Shown: positions 1 to 8,523 of the stretch, in pieces
How positions within the stretch are numbered: the stretch's first letter is position 1
Layout: every line of letters begins with the position of its first letter
Assembly (NCBI GenBank): GCA_016290215.1
Contig: JAEETH010000036.1
Span: 1 to 34,869, forward strand
Direction of reading: 5' to 3'
From: Bacteroidales bacterium
Lineage (GTDB): Bacteria; Bacteroidota; Bacteroidia; Bacteroidales; F082
Length of the DNA stretch: 34,869 nt
Made by a program: the position numbers and the translations under genes
Notes under the pieces: generated by a model
Databases searched by the model: none
Told to the model about the DNA's origin: nothing
Seen by the model: only the letters and a program-made list of their open reading frames with translations

Positions 1-2342
1 TTCCGAAACGGCAAATCACCGTGGTGACGGGCGTGTCGGGGTCGGGAAAGTCATCGTTGGTGCTGGATACCATCGCAGCTAAGTCGCGGCGGGAACTCAA
101 TGACACTTTCCCTTCCTTTACGCAACAATATTTGCCCAAATACGGTCGTCCGCATGTTGGCGACATCGAGAATCTGCCCATCGCCATCGTAATCGAGCAA
201 CGCAAGCCGACTTCCAATTCACGCTCAACGGTAGGCACCTTTACGGACATTTATGCCTTGCTGAGATTGTTGTTCTCGCGTATCGGGCTGCCTTTCGTGG
301 GTTATTCCGACGCTTTCTCGTTCAACCACCCTTCGGGCAGTTGTCCACGCTGTGCAGGATTGGGTGAAATTCGCGAGTTGGACATCCACAAACTTGTCGA
401 CTTCGATAAGTCACTCAACGACGAGGACACCATCCACTACATTGCCTTCGGCAAAGGCGGCTGGCGCTGGATCCGTTATGCCCATAGTGGCCTCTTCGAC
501 TTGGACAAGAAAATCAAGGACTACACGCCCGAAGAACTCGATTTGTTCCTCAACTCGCCGCAAATCAAACTGAAAAACCCACCGTCGAACTGGCCCAAAA
601 GCGCCAAATACGAAGGCCTCATCCCCCGCATGTACCGCAGCATTATCAACTCGGAAGAAGGTCTGCTCCACGCCGCCGTGCTTAACCCCATGCTGACGAT
701 GGGCACCTGTCCCGACTGCGGCGGCACCCGCCTCAACGAGAAGATACGCTCCTGCAAAATTAAGGGTATCAACATCGCAGAGGTGACCGCCATGAGCATC
801 GCCGACTGTCGTCAGTGGATGGAAACCATCGACAATCCTCTTGCCGAGGACATCAAACATGCCACCATCGAAAGGCTGGCTGCCTTGGAGGAAATCGGCC
901 TCGGCTACCTCACCCTCGACCGCGCCATCGGCACGCTTTCGGGCGGCGAGGCGCAACGCTGCAAGATCGCCAAATACATCAACTCACCTCTTTCCGATGT
1001 TATGTACATCCTCGACGAGCCCAGCGTGGGTCTGCACAACCATGACATCTTGCTCATGCAGAAGTCGGTGCAGAAACTGAAAAATCACGGCAACACGGTC
1101 ATCCTCGTGGAGCACCACAAGGACATGATCAAAATCGCCGACCATATCATCGACATGGGTCCAGGTGCGGGCATGAAAGGCGGCGAAATCGTCTTTGAAG
1201 GAAGCTATGATGAACTTTTGCACAGCCAAACCCTGACTGGCACCTCGCTTAGCGCAACAAGTTCCATTAAGGAACAAGTTCGTCAGCCCAAGATGTTCTT
1301 CCATTTGGAGAACGCCACGTTGCATAATATCAATAACCTAACCGTGGATTTGCCCTTGGGCGTGATGTGCGGCATCGCAGGGGTAGCTGGCTCGGGCAAG
1401 AGTTCATTGATGGAGTGCTTTGTAAAAAATGTTGAATCGTTGAATGTTGAATTGTTGAACTGTTCTCGCGACGACAGAACAACAATTAAACAATTAAACA
1501 ACCCAACAATTAAACAGTCAGACATCGTTTACATCAGCCAGAAGAACATCGGCATCAGCCTACGTTCCACCCCTGCTACCTATCTCGATGTGGCCGACGA
1601 TATCCGCAAACTTTTCGCCAAAGTGAACAAGACAAAGGCTGACTTGTTCTCCTTCAATGGCAAAGGCGGCTGTCCCGTCTGCCAAGGCAAGGGCGTCATC
1701 ATCAGCGATATGGCTTTCATGGATGCCATCGAGACCACTTGCGAGGCTTGTGGCGGATTGCGCTATAGCAACGAGGTCTTATCTTATAAGGTCAACGGCA
1801 TGAACATTGCTGAAGTGATGGACATGACCGCCAACAAAGCCTCAGAGATGTTTGCGGGCACCGTCATCGCCGAGAAGCTGGAGCCTTTGCGCAAGGTCGG
1901 GTTAGGTTATTTGCATCTGAACCAGTCGCTCTCGACCCTCTCGGGCGGTGAGTTGCAGCGCATCAAATTGGCCGCTTATCTTGTTGAATCGTTGAATGTT
2001 GAATCGTTGAACTGTTGTCGCAACAACCCAACAATTAAACAATTAAACAACTCAACAATTAAACAACCCAAAATCTTCATCATGGACGAGCCTTCCGACG
2101 GACTGCACCTCAACGACATCAAGCGCATCCTCGACCTCTTCGACACCATGGTGGAGGCGGGCAACACCATTTTCCTCATCGAGCACAATTTGGAAATGCT
2201 GAAGCAGTGCGACTACCTCATCGAGCTTGGTCCCAGCGGAGGTGCCATGGGCGGCAAGATTATTTTTGCTGGTACGCCGAAGGAAATGTTGGGTTGCAAA
2301 GGCTCGGTCACAAGGCCCTATTTCTTGTCCAACATGGACTAA
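1..2342 (+). CDS. UvrA2-like excinuclease ABC subunit A homologue, 5'-truncated by the window edge
   Basis: The frame is already open at base 3 and reads P-K-R-Q-I-T-V into the first Walker A (TGVSGSGKSS), so the true start lies upstream and roughly 25 residues are missing. Two ABC ATPase halves are visible, each with Walker A, LSGGE signature and Walker B (ILDEPSVGLH and IMDEPSDGLH). The segment that carries the UvrB-binding domain and the first half of zinc finger 1 in classical UvrA is absent: the chain runs from the LRLLFSR region almost directly to FSFNHPSGSCPRC. This is the pattern of UvrA2-type proteins, linked to DNA-damage or drug tolerance rather than core UvrABC repair. The C-terminal-half zinc finger (CPVC ... 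CEAC) is intact. Two inserts of 29 and 28 residues (residues 471-499 and 655-682, counting from base 21) are encoded by palindromic repeats. The family call is firm; the UvrA2 subclass is inferred from the deletion. No clear terminator follows. Confidence 0.9.
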   Translation, partial: PKRQITVVTGVSGSGKSSLVLDTIAAKSRRELNDTFPSFTQQYLPKYGRPHVGDIENLPIAIVIEQRKPTSNSRSTVGTFTDIYALLRLLFSRIGLPFVGYSDAFSFNHPSGSCPRCAGLGEIRELDIHKLVDFDKSLNDEDTIHYIAFGKGGWRWIRYAHSGLFDLDKKIKDYTPEELDLFLNSPQIKLKNPPSNWPKSAKYEGLIPRMYRSIINSEEGLLHAAVLNPMLTMGTCPDCGGTRLNEKIRSCKIKGINIAEVTAMSIADCRQWMETIDNPLAEDIKHATIERLAALEEIGLGYLTLDRAIGTLSGGEAQRCKIAKYINSPLSDVMYILDEPSVGLHNHDILLMQKSVQKLKNHGNTVILVEHHKDMIKIADHIIDMGPGAGMKGGEIVFEGSYDELLHSQTLTGTSLSATSSIKEQVRQPKMFFHLENATLHNINNLTVDLPLGVMCGIAGVAGSGKSSLMECFVKNVESLNVELLNCSRDDRTTIKQLNNPTIKQSDIVYISQKNIGISLRSTPATYLDVADDIRKLFAKVNKTKADLFSFNGKGGCPVCQGKGVIISDMAFMDAIETTCEACGGLRYSNEVLSYKVNGMNIAEVMDMTANKASEMFAGTVIAEKLEPLRKVGLGYLHLNQSLSTLSGGELQRIKLAAYLVESLNVESLNCCRNNPTIKQLNNSTIKQPKIFIMDEPSDGLHLNDIKRILDLFDTMVEAGNTIFLIEHNLEMLKQCDYLIELGPSGGAMGGKIIFAGTPKEMLGCKGSVTRPYFLSNMD
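1431..1517 (+). repeat. In-frame palindromic repeat insert, copy 1, in the UvrA2-like gene
   Basis: This is 87 bases, exactly 29 codons, starting on a codon boundary. The left arm is a run of GTTGAAT-type units with period 7-8. The right arm is a run of AATTAAAC units with period 8. Between them is a core with the inverted repeat TGTTCT/AGAACA around CGCGACGAC. The encoded peptide begins VESLNVELLN and ends TIKQLNNPTIKQ. It sits between the second Walker A helix and the conserved ISQKNIG strand. Confidence 0.9.
1983..2066 (+). repeat. In-frame palindromic repeat insert, copy 2, in the UvrA2-like gene
   Basis: This is 84 bases (28 codons), clearly homologous to the copy at 1431 and read in the same frame. 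Its peptide begins VESLNVESLN and ends TIKQLNNSTIKQ. The core hairpin is TGTTG/CAACA around TCG. It lies between LSGGELQRIKLAAYL and the Walker B strand. The equivalent loop in the N-terminal half of the same protein is only about 7 residues, so this is an added sequence. Confidence 0.9.
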
Positions 2343-2402
2343 TTTGCGTCCAATCGGCATTTTTTTCAGATAAAACGAGGCCTATCCCTTACCAAAAATT
2401 CA

Positions 2403-2410
2403 TATTTTTG
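2403..2410 (+). promoter_or_regulatory. Bacteroidota -7 promoter element
   Basis: TATTTTTG matches the TAnnTTTG consensus 33 bases before the ATG at 2444. No good -33 TTTG is visible at the usual spacing. Confidence 0.55.
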
Positions 2411-2443
2411 CATTTTTAATCAAAATTTTTTGAATCACTCATT

Positions 2444-2929
2444 ATGAAACGATTATTGAAACACGGATTGTTGCTTTTAATCCTTGCCATGGGATTATGC
2501 ATCCATGTGAACGCTCAATCCACCCAGATGGTTGTCACGATGAATAACGGGACAGTGCAGACCTATTCGATGGATAACGATGCACGCATCTACTTTGAAG
2601 ACAACACCTTCCTCGTCATCGAAAGCACGCTCGCCAAAGACATCGTTAGAATCAGCATGGAAGACATTAGAAAAATCACTTGCGAGGAGACTGTCGGACA
2701 AGTCGAAAACCACCTGAGCGAGGTTAGCATTATGCCCAACCCCACGCATAATGTCATGGTACTCCGCAACCTCGATGGACCTCAAACCGTTAGCATCTAC
2801 GCCATTGACGGCCGCTTGATTAGGTCATTCGAAGCTATCGGAGACCAACCCATTGACGTTAGCGACATGGCCATCGGCCTCTATCTTGTGAAAACCCCAT
2901 CATGTACCCTTAAAATGATCAAGCTATGA
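2444..2929 (+). CDS. Small exported protein with T9SS C-terminal sorting domain
   Basis: A 161-residue protein with an N-terminal signal peptide ending near VNAQ. Residues about 25-85 form a small domain with a D-A-R-I-Y-F motif. From about residue 93 the sequence (IMPNPTHNVMVL, then VSIYAIDGRLIRS, then IGLYLVKT and a basic end) is a type A T9SS sorting domain, which in this family is recognised by the outer-membrane translocon and removed or used for surface anchoring. No catalytic domain is present; apart from the tail there is little room for one. Its stop overlaps the next start (ATGA, 2926-2929), so the two are translationally coupled. The function is unknown; it may be a surface partner or export aid for the large protein downstream. 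Confidence 0.85.
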   Translation: MKRLLKHGLLLLILAMGLCIHVNAQSTQMVVTMNNGTVQTYSMDNDARIYFEDNTFLVIESTLAKDIVRISMEDIRKITCEETVGQVENHLSEVSIMPNPTHNVMVLRNLDGPQTVSIYAIDGRLIRSFEAIGDQPIDVSDMAIGLYLVKTPSCTLKMIKL

Positions 2930-5391
2930 GAAAGACCTTGTTTTTATTGGCCTTCTTGCTTGGTTGCATAGGCTTAAACGCGCAAAACTACCACATCTAC
3001 CTGCATAAAACGGGAACGGTGATTTACAACAACGATGTGAACACCATCAGCGATATTCATTTCGAAGGCAGTCAGCCCGCCAACATGCTCATCAACGCGG
3101 AAAACGGCGACATTGCCTTACCCATCACTGCTTTCGACAGCATCACTTTCGAGAGAAAGCAAGAACCACCTGCGGGCGACACGGTTTATATCACTTACAA
3201 CGGTTCAAGCGTGAGTGTTATCAACCCTTTCGCCAACGATGGCGTGACGGTTTCAACGGATAATGCCAATGTAACGGTGAGTTCCACCAAGGCTAATGTG
3301 CCATACGTCGTTTCGGGCAATTCTTCCAACGGCTCGTTGACGATGTACAGCACTTCATCCTTCTATTTAGCACTCAGCTCACTCACGCTGACCAGCGGCA
3401 GCACCGCAGCTATCAATTTGGCATCTGAAGTTGCAGTAACACTTGCCTTAAGAGGAACAACCAATCTTGCCGACAATGCCAACAGCACCATCAACGGTGC
3501 CCTTTATGCCGCAGGCAGCCTCGCCATTGGCGGTTCAGGCATCTTGCGTGTCACGGGCAACAGCAAGCATGGCATTTCGGTTGACGGTAACATGACGGTC
3601 AACTCGGGCAACATTAACATTCTTAGTACCGACAGCGACGGCATACATGGCAGTAGCAACTTGGTTTGGAATGGTGGCACGCTCGACATCGCCTCGGCGG
3701 GTTCCGATGGTCTCGACTTTTCGGGCACCGTCTCCATCGGCAACGGCAACCTCAGCATCAACACCACTACGGAAACCCAAAGGAGCATTAAGGTGACTGG
3801 TGTCTTCACCATGTACGGCGGCTCGCTCAGCATGAATGTGACTGGCAACGACTGCAAAGGTATCAAGGGCGACGACAACGTGATTCTAAATGGCGGCATC
3901 ATCGACCTTCAAGTGGCGGGCGAAGGCTCAAACGGCATCTCCAGCGATACCGACGTCACCATCAGCGGTGCCGACATCACCATCGTCTCGACGTCTGCCG
4001 ATGGCAAGGGCATCAAGAGCGACAGCACCTTCCACATGAGCAGCGGCAGCCTCAACATCACCCATTCGGGCAACACCTCCAAAGGCATCGCTGCCGACAG
4101 CGACCTCAGCATCAGCGGCGGCACCATCGTCATTAACTCTAACGGCACCACAGTGGTAACCGACTACGACCCGTCCTACTGCACCGCCATCAGGAGCGAC
4201 AGCAACGTGAACATCAGTGGCGGCGACATCACCATAACACTCCCGGCCTCCAACCAAGGTGGCAAGGGCATCAAGGCCACAGGCAACATGACGATAAGCG
4301 GCAATAACACCATCAACATCACAACGCATGGTGACGGCGCCACCTACACCGCCTCAACGGGCACCGACACCTATTCCAGCTCATGCCTCCGCAGCGAAGG
4401 CGACATGCAGATACTGAACGGCAACATCACGCTTACCTCTACTGGCAAAGGCGGCAAGGGCATCAAAGTGGGTACCCAAACCGCGACAGGCAGCGGCTGG
4501 GGTGGCACCACTTACACCTACTCAGGCACCTACACGCAAGGCAGCCCCGATGGCACCGGTCCTACCCTCACCATTTCCACCACTGGAACGCAGGTAGGTT
4601 CAGGTGGTGGTGGCGGTTGGCCTCCAGGACCTGGCGGTGGCGGTTCCTCGTCGGCAAGTGCCTCGGCAAAAGGTATCAAAGTGTGTGGCCTTGCGACAAT
4701 TTACGGCGGTACCACCACGGTGACAACCACCAAAAGTGGCGCCGAAGGCTTGGAATCGAAAACGCAAATCAACATTGAAGGCGGTCAACATTACTTCAAA
4801 TGCTACGACGACTGCATCAACTCGAAAGGCAAGATATTATTCAACGGCGGTGTGACCGTGTGCTTCAGCAACGGCAACGATGCCATCGACTCGAATGCAG
4901 GCACGGCGGGAGCCATCACCATCGGCGACGGCGTCGTGTTCTCTTACACTACTAAAGGTAGCCCTGAAGAAGGCTTCGACTGCGATAACAACAGTTACAT
5001 CCGCATCACTGGCACTGGCATCGGCATCAGTGCAGGTGGCTCGCAAGGCGGCGGTGGCGGCTGGCCTGGAGGAGGCGGCGGGAACACCATTACTGGTGCT
5101 GTTCAAGGCTACTACTTCCACACCAGCAGCTATAGCTTCCAAGCGGGAAGATACTACACCCTGTCGAACACCAGCGGAGCAGGCGGCACCAACATGGTGA
5201 CGTTCAGCTTCGAGGCCAACTGCTCAAGCAACTTAGCCCTTATCACGGCGACGGGCATGGCACATGGAAGCACCTATTACGTGAAATACGGCTCTTCGGC
5301 ACCCACCAACCCGACAACGGCCTTCCACGGAATCTACCTCGGAGGAACTTCCTCTGCATCGACACAAGCCTTTAGCTTTACTGCACAATAA
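2926..5391 (+). CDS. Large exported beta-helix protein, Cthe_2159-type carbohydrate-binding domain
   Basis: An 821-residue protein with a signal peptide (ending LNAQ) and a small N-terminal domain (to about residue 80) similar in pattern to that of the preceding gene. Residues about 130-560 are a repetitive series of the type 'G-N-M-T-I-S-G-G-x-I-N-I ... K-G-I-K-S-D', the signature of right-handed beta-helix proteins related to Clostridium thermocellum Cthe_2159 (DUF4353), which binds cellulose and acidic polysaccharides. Two glycine-rich linkers (residues about 556-580 and 706-722) separate a second repeat block and a C-terminal beta-rich domain. No T9SS sorting tail is visible at the end (AFSFTAQ). 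Binding of plant or host polysaccharide at the cell surface is inferred from the family. A strong terminator follows. Confidence 0.8.
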   Translation: MRKTLFLLAFLLGCIGLNAQNYHIYLHKTGTVIYNNDVNTISDIHFEGSQPANMLINAENGDIALPITAFDSITFERKQEPPAGDTVYITYNGSSVSVINPFANDGVTVSTDNANVTVSSTKANVPYVVSGNSSNGSLTMYSTSSFYLALSSLTLTSGSTAAINLASEVAVTLALRGTTNLADNANSTINGALYAAGSLAIGGSGILRVTGNSKHGISVDGNMTVNSGNINILSTDSDGIHGSSNLVWNGGTLDIASAGSDGLDFSGTVSIGNGNLSINTTTETQRSIKVTGVFTMYGGSLSMNVTGNDCKGIKGDDNVILNGGIIDLQVAGEGSNGISSDTDVTISGADITIVSTSADGKGIKSDSTFHMSSGSLNITHSGNTSKGIAADSDLSISGGTIVINSNGTTVVTDYDPSYCTAIRSDSNVNISGGDITITLPASNQGGKGIKATGNMTISGNNTINITTHGDGATYTASTGTDTYSSSCLRSEGDMQILNGNITLTSTGKGGKGIKVGTQTATGSGWGGTTYTYSGTYTQGSPDGTGPTLTISTTGTQVGSGGGGGWPPGPGGGGSSSASASAKGIKVCGLATIYGGTTTVTTTKSGAEGLESKTQINIEGGQHYFKCYDDCINSKGKILFNGGVTVCFSNGNDAIDSNAGTAGAITIGDGVVFSYTTKGSPEEGFDCDNNSYIRITGTGIGISAGGSQGGGGGWPGGGGGNTITGAVQGYYFHTSSYSFQAGRYYTLSNTSGAGGTNMVTFSFEANCSSNLALITATGMAHGSTYYVKYGSSAPTNPTTAFHGIYLGGTSSASTQAFSFTAQ

Positions 5392-5413
5392 AAGCCAAAG
5401 ACCACTTTATATC

Positions 5414-5453
5414 AAAAGTAGGGCTACCTTTGTAGGATAGCTCTACTTTTTTT
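5414..5453 (+). terminator. Rho-independent terminator after the beta-helix gene
   Basis: A 13-bp stem (5414-5426 with 5438-5450, one G-T pair) has an 11-base loop and is followed by a run of seven T (5447-5453). Confidence 0.85.
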
Positions 5454-5462
5454 CTATTTTTG
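5429..5462 (+). promoter_or_regulatory. Promoter of the HD-domain gene
   Basis: TATTTTTG (5455-5462) matches TAnnTTTG, and TTTG (5429-5432) lies 22 bases upstream, inside the terminator loop. The ATG is at 5471, so the leader is only a few bases long. Confidence 0.55.
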
Positions 5463-5470
5463 CAAACATT

Positions 5471-6100
5471 ATGACGAAACAGATCGACAAAAACCTAATC
5501 GGTTACATCGAACAGGAAATCCTGCCCCGCTACGACCACTTCGACGCTGCCCACCAACGCAACCATGCCGAGGAAGTCATCGAACGCAGTTTGGGGTTGG
5601 CCGAACAATACAATGTCGACGTTAATATGGTGTATGCCATAGCCGCATACCACGACACGGGACTTTGCGAAGGCCGCGACACCCACCACCTTGTTTCGGG
5701 GCGCATCATCCGCGAGGACACGAAACTGCACGAATGGTTCGATGATGACCAAATCGAGACCATGGCGCAGGCTGCCGAGGACCACCGCGCCTCAAGTGGC
5801 CACGAGCCCCGAAGCATCTACGGCAAAATCGTTGCCGAAGCCGACCGTCTCATCGCGCCCGAAAAAGTCATCCGCCGCACCATCCAATTCGGTCTTGACC
5901 ATCATCCCGAACTCGACAAGGAAGGGCAATATCAACGTTTTCGCGAACATCTGTTGGAAAAATACTCCGACACGGGCTATCTCCGTCTCTGGATTCCCAA
6001 ATCGGACAATGCGGCACGTTTGGAGGAATTAAGAGCCACCATCCGCGACGAAAATGCCATGCGCGAAGCTTTTGAAAACGCTTATTCAAAATTGCTTTAG
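5471..6100 (+). CDS. HD-domain metal-dependent phosphohydrolase
   Basis: A 209-residue cytoplasmic protein with no signal peptide. The HD-superfamily metal ligands are in order: H32 (QRNH), H61-D62 (YHDTG), H105 (EDH) and D125 (EADR). Members hydrolyse phosphate esters, often of nucleotides; the substrate cannot be read from this sequence. The spacing of the motifs is that of small stand-alone HD hydrolases. The gene is probably monocistronic: a terminator ends the upstream operon and the next gene has its own -7 element. Confidence 0.85.
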   Translation: MTKQIDKNLIGYIEQEILPRYDHFDAAHQRNHAEEVIERSLGLAEQYNVDVNMVYAIAAYHDTGLCEGRDTHHLVSGRIIREDTKLHEWFDDDQIETMAQAAEDHRASSGHEPRSIYGKIVAEADRLIAPEKVIRRTIQFGLDHHPELDKEGQYQRFREHLLEKYSDTGYLRLWIPKSDNAARLEELRATIRDENAMREAFENAYSKLL

Positions 6101-6186
6101 GCAAGAAAAACGGCAAAAAAAACAGTATTTTAATATCTGGTTTCGATTTTTTCATATTTCTTGCGAAGCAATCCAAAATAAATCGG

Positions 6187-6194
6187 TATTTTTG
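6187..6194 (+). promoter_or_regulatory. Bacteroidota -7 promoter element
   Basis: TATTTTTG matches TAnnTTTG 22 bases before the ATG at 6217. A -33 element is not convincing. Confidence 0.5.
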
Positions 6195-6216
6195 CAACTT
6201 ATTAAACATTACGAAA

Positions 6217-7107
6217 ATGAAAAAAACACTTATTACCATGCTGTTCCTCTGCCTCGCAGGCTTTATGATGGCACAGGAAACAAACGAAACTGAATTCAAG
6301 ATGGCTTTGGGCGACACCCTCGTTTGGAAGCCCTTCGACAATTGCGACATGAACGGTTACAGCATCTCTGGGCCTAAAGTCATCAGCTTCAAGGCTATCG
6401 GGATGGGCGAACAAATTCAAATCATTGCAAAGTCGGTTGGCAAGAGCAGCATCATCGCCACTTGCCAAAACAATGACACCGAGGCTGTGGCCAAAATCAC
6501 CGTCGTCGACCCGAACGATGTTCCCGTAGTAGCCGAAAAGCCAGTGAAACCCCAAACATTGCCTTTCACCGAGACCTACAAATTCAACCCGCCCAAAGAC
6601 AACTTCTTTATCACCATCCATGATACGGGTAGCGGATTCAACGACACCTACATGAAGCACGGTGACGACGAGGCCTACAACGACGGACAAAGCTTCGACC
6701 GCTTCTGGAACGTGAAAACCGGTAAAAACTGGTACTACAAGCCCGATGCACAAGGTTGGACCGATGATGTTGACTGGGAGTTTGAGCCCTTCGGAGAGAG
6801 TTTCCCCATCCTCAACTCTTTTGCCAAAGAGGTGGACACAGACAACCTTTCCAACTACTATGTCGGCAACGAAAAAGTCACGGTCGGTAACTCCCATAAA
6901 CCCACGGACATCGATTGCTGGAAGTTTTTCGTTGACTTTGAGGACGGCTCTGTCATTCAATACTGGGTCGACCCCGCCAACGGCTGCACCCTGAAACGTC
7001 AAGTCAACACCGACCCCGCCAAGGTGGTCACGGTGTATGACCTCAAATACACGCGTTTGTATTTTGGTCCTTCATTCAAGAAAGGGCTGCATGATACTAG
7101 GAGATGA
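6217..7107 (+). CDS. Exported protein of unknown function with Ig-like N-terminal domain
   Basis: A 296-residue protein with a clear signal peptide (MKKTLITMLFLCLAG ... MMAQ). Residues about 25-95 look like a bacterial Ig-like (BIG2-type) fold: the G-D-T-L-V-W start, V-I-S-F-K-A strand and final A-K-I-T-V-V-D are typical. The rest (about 110-290) contains aromatic-rich segments such as NWYYKPDAQGW and DCWKFFVDFEDG and is not recognised. There is no T9SS tail and no lipobox, so it is probably periplasmic. The last codons and the TGA stop fall inside a heptad repeat array, so the C-terminus may have been altered by the repeat. Confidence 0.75.
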   Translation: MKKTLITMLFLCLAGFMMAQETNETEFKMALGDTLVWKPFDNCDMNGYSISGPKVISFKAIGMGEQIQIIAKSVGKSSIIATCQNNDTEAVAKITVVDPNDVPVVAEKPVKPQTLPFTETYKFNPPKDNFFITIHDTGSGFNDTYMKHGDDEAYNDGQSFDRFWNVKTGKNWYYKPDAQGWTDDVDWEFEPFGESFPILNSFAKEVDTDNLSNYYVGNEKVTVGNSHKPTDIDCWKFFVDFEDGSVIQYWVDPANGCTLKRQVNTDPAKVVTVYDLKYTRLYFGPSFKKGLHDTRR

Positions 7108-7156
7108 GTTAGGAGTTAGGAGTTTGCAGTTGTTCAGTTTGCAGTTAGGAGTTGTA
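7097..7156 (+). repeat. Heptad-period direct repeat array
   Basis: Degenerate AGTTAGG / AGTTTGC / AGTTGTTC units repeat with a period of 7-8 bases for about eight units. The array contains the stop codon of the gene ending at 7107 and fills the first part of the spacer before gcvT. Confidence 0.8.
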
Positions 7157-7188
7157 GAGCTGTCACAGCGTGGCAGACGATAAACCCA

Positions 7189-7240
7189 GTTGAATTTTGA
7201 ATATTAAATTTTGAATCTTTTATATATTAAATCTTAAATC
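7189..7240 (+). repeat. A/T-rich heptad repeat array upstream of gcvT
   Basis: Units of the type TTGAATT, TTGAATA, TTAAATT and TTGAATC repeat every 7 bases and end 7 bases before the gcvT start codon. A similar array lies at 25488-25521. Confidence 0.75.
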
Positions 7241-7247
7241 CCATAAA

Positions 7248-8363
7248 ATGGAAAACAACGAATTAAAGAAGACCCCTTACAATCAAATCCATCACGACTT
7301 AGGTGCCAAGATGGCTGAATTTGCTGGCTACGATATGCCGATTCAATACACCGGCCTCGTTGAAGAACACAACAACGTCCGCAACAACGTCGGCGTGTTT
7401 GACGTGAGCCACATGGGCGAGTTCCGTGCCAAAGGCCCCATGGCCAAACAGTTCATGCAATACTGCACCGTCAACGACGTGGCCGCTTTGAGCGACGGCA
7501 AGGTGCAATACACCTGCCTGCCCAATGGCAAAGGTGGCATTGTTGACGACATGCTCGTCTACCGCATCGCCGACGACCATTACTTCATGGTGCCCAACGC
7601 CGCCAACATCGACAAGGACTGGGCTTGGATGAGCCAGATTGCCGAAAAGTTCGGCATGACCCTCGGTGAAGACTTCAAGAACGAGAGCGAAGAATGGGCA
7701 CAGTTGGCCGTGCAAGGCCCCAACGCCTTGAAAGCCATGCAGAAACTCACCAAAGCCAACGTCGTTGATATGGAATACTACACCTTCCAAATCATCAACT
7801 TCGCCGGCGTCGACAACATCATCTTCTCGACCACAGGTTACACCGGTTCAGGTGGTTGCGAGATCTACATCCCCGTCGCCCACGCCAAGGAGGTTTGGGA
7901 CGCCGTCTTTGAGGCTGGCAAGGAGTTTGGCATCATGCCCGCAGGTTTGGGCTGCCGCGACACCCTCCGTCTCGAAAAGGGCTTCTGCCTCTACGGCCAC
8001 GAAATCGACGACACCATCAGCCCCATCGAGGCTGGCTTGGGCTGGATCACCAAGTTCGTTGACGGCAACGACTTCCTCAACCGCGAAATCTTCGCCGCTC
8101 AGAAAGCCAATGGCGTGAGCCAGAAGATAGTCGGCTTCGAGATGATCGACCGTGGCATTCCGCGTAACGGCTACGAAGTGTGCGATGCCGAAGGCAACTG
8201 CATCGGTATGGTGCGCTCGGGCAGCCCGTCACCTTCGACAGGCAAGAACATCGGTACGGCTCTCGTGAAGAAGGCCTTCAGCAAGAAGGACACCGAAATC
8301 TTCATCAAGATCCGCAACAAGCTCATCAAGGCTGTTGTCGTGAAGATGCCATTTCTGCCTTAA
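7248..8363 (+). CDS. gcvT: Glycine cleavage system T protein (aminomethyltransferase)
   Basis: A 371-residue protein that aligns end to end with GcvT. It transfers the methylene group from aminomethylated H-protein to tetrahydrofolate, releasing ammonia, in the cytoplasm. Visible hallmarks are FDVSHMGEF near the N-terminus, the folate/active-site region GGIVDDMLVYRI with the conserved Asp, GYTGSGGCEIY, and the C-terminal barrel with RSGSPSPSTGKNIG. Length is normal. gcvH and gcvP are not in the window, so the operon is dispersed, as is common in Bacteroidales. The upstream spacer consists mostly of two repeat arrays, and no clear promoter was found; a strong terminator follows. Confidence 0.97.
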   Translation: MENNELKKTPYNQIHHDLGAKMAEFAGYDMPIQYTGLVEEHNNVRNNVGVFDVSHMGEFRAKGPMAKQFMQYCTVNDVAALSDGKVQYTCLPNGKGGIVDDMLVYRIADDHYFMVPNAANIDKDWAWMSQIAEKFGMTLGEDFKNESEEWAQLAVQGPNALKAMQKLTKANVVDMEYYTFQIINFAGVDNIIFSTTGYTGSGGCEIYIPVAHAKEVWDAVFEAGKEFGIMPAGLGCRDTLRLEKGFCLYGHEIDDTISPIEAGLGWITKFVDGNDFLNREIFAAQKANGVSQKIVGFEMIDRGIPRNGYEVCDAEGNCIGMVRSGSPSPSTGKNIGTALVKKAFSKKDTEIFIKIRNKLIKAVVVKMPFLP

Positions 8364-8417
8364 TCAAGTTTTTCTATCAAGTTCTTTTTATCAAGAATTT
8401 GGAGAATCTGAGGAAAC

Positions 8418-8449
8418 AATCCCGTTCACTGTCCGTGAGCGGGATTTTT
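8418..8449 (+). terminator. Rho-independent terminator after gcvT
   Basis: A 12-bp stem (8418-8429 with 8435-8446, one G-T pair) has a 5-base loop and is followed by T5, G, T5. Confidence 0.85.
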
Positions 8450-8484
8450 GTTTTTGCTATGGTTGGCGTTCTGCCAAAATTTCC

Positions 8485-8492
8485 GACTTTTG
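8485..8492 (+). promoter_or_regulatory. Possible -7 element of the rhomboid gene
   Basis: GACTTTTG is one mismatch from TAnnTTTG and lies 31 bases before the ATG at 8524, just after the gcvT terminator. Confidence 0.4.
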
Positions 8493-8523
8493 CAGCGGAA
8501 CAATTCTTGATAAACCCAACGAC

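Noticed and set aside
3504-4329. Long antisense ORFs within the beta-helix gene
   Set aside because: They arise from the repetitive codon pattern of the real gene and show no recognisable protein features or start signals.
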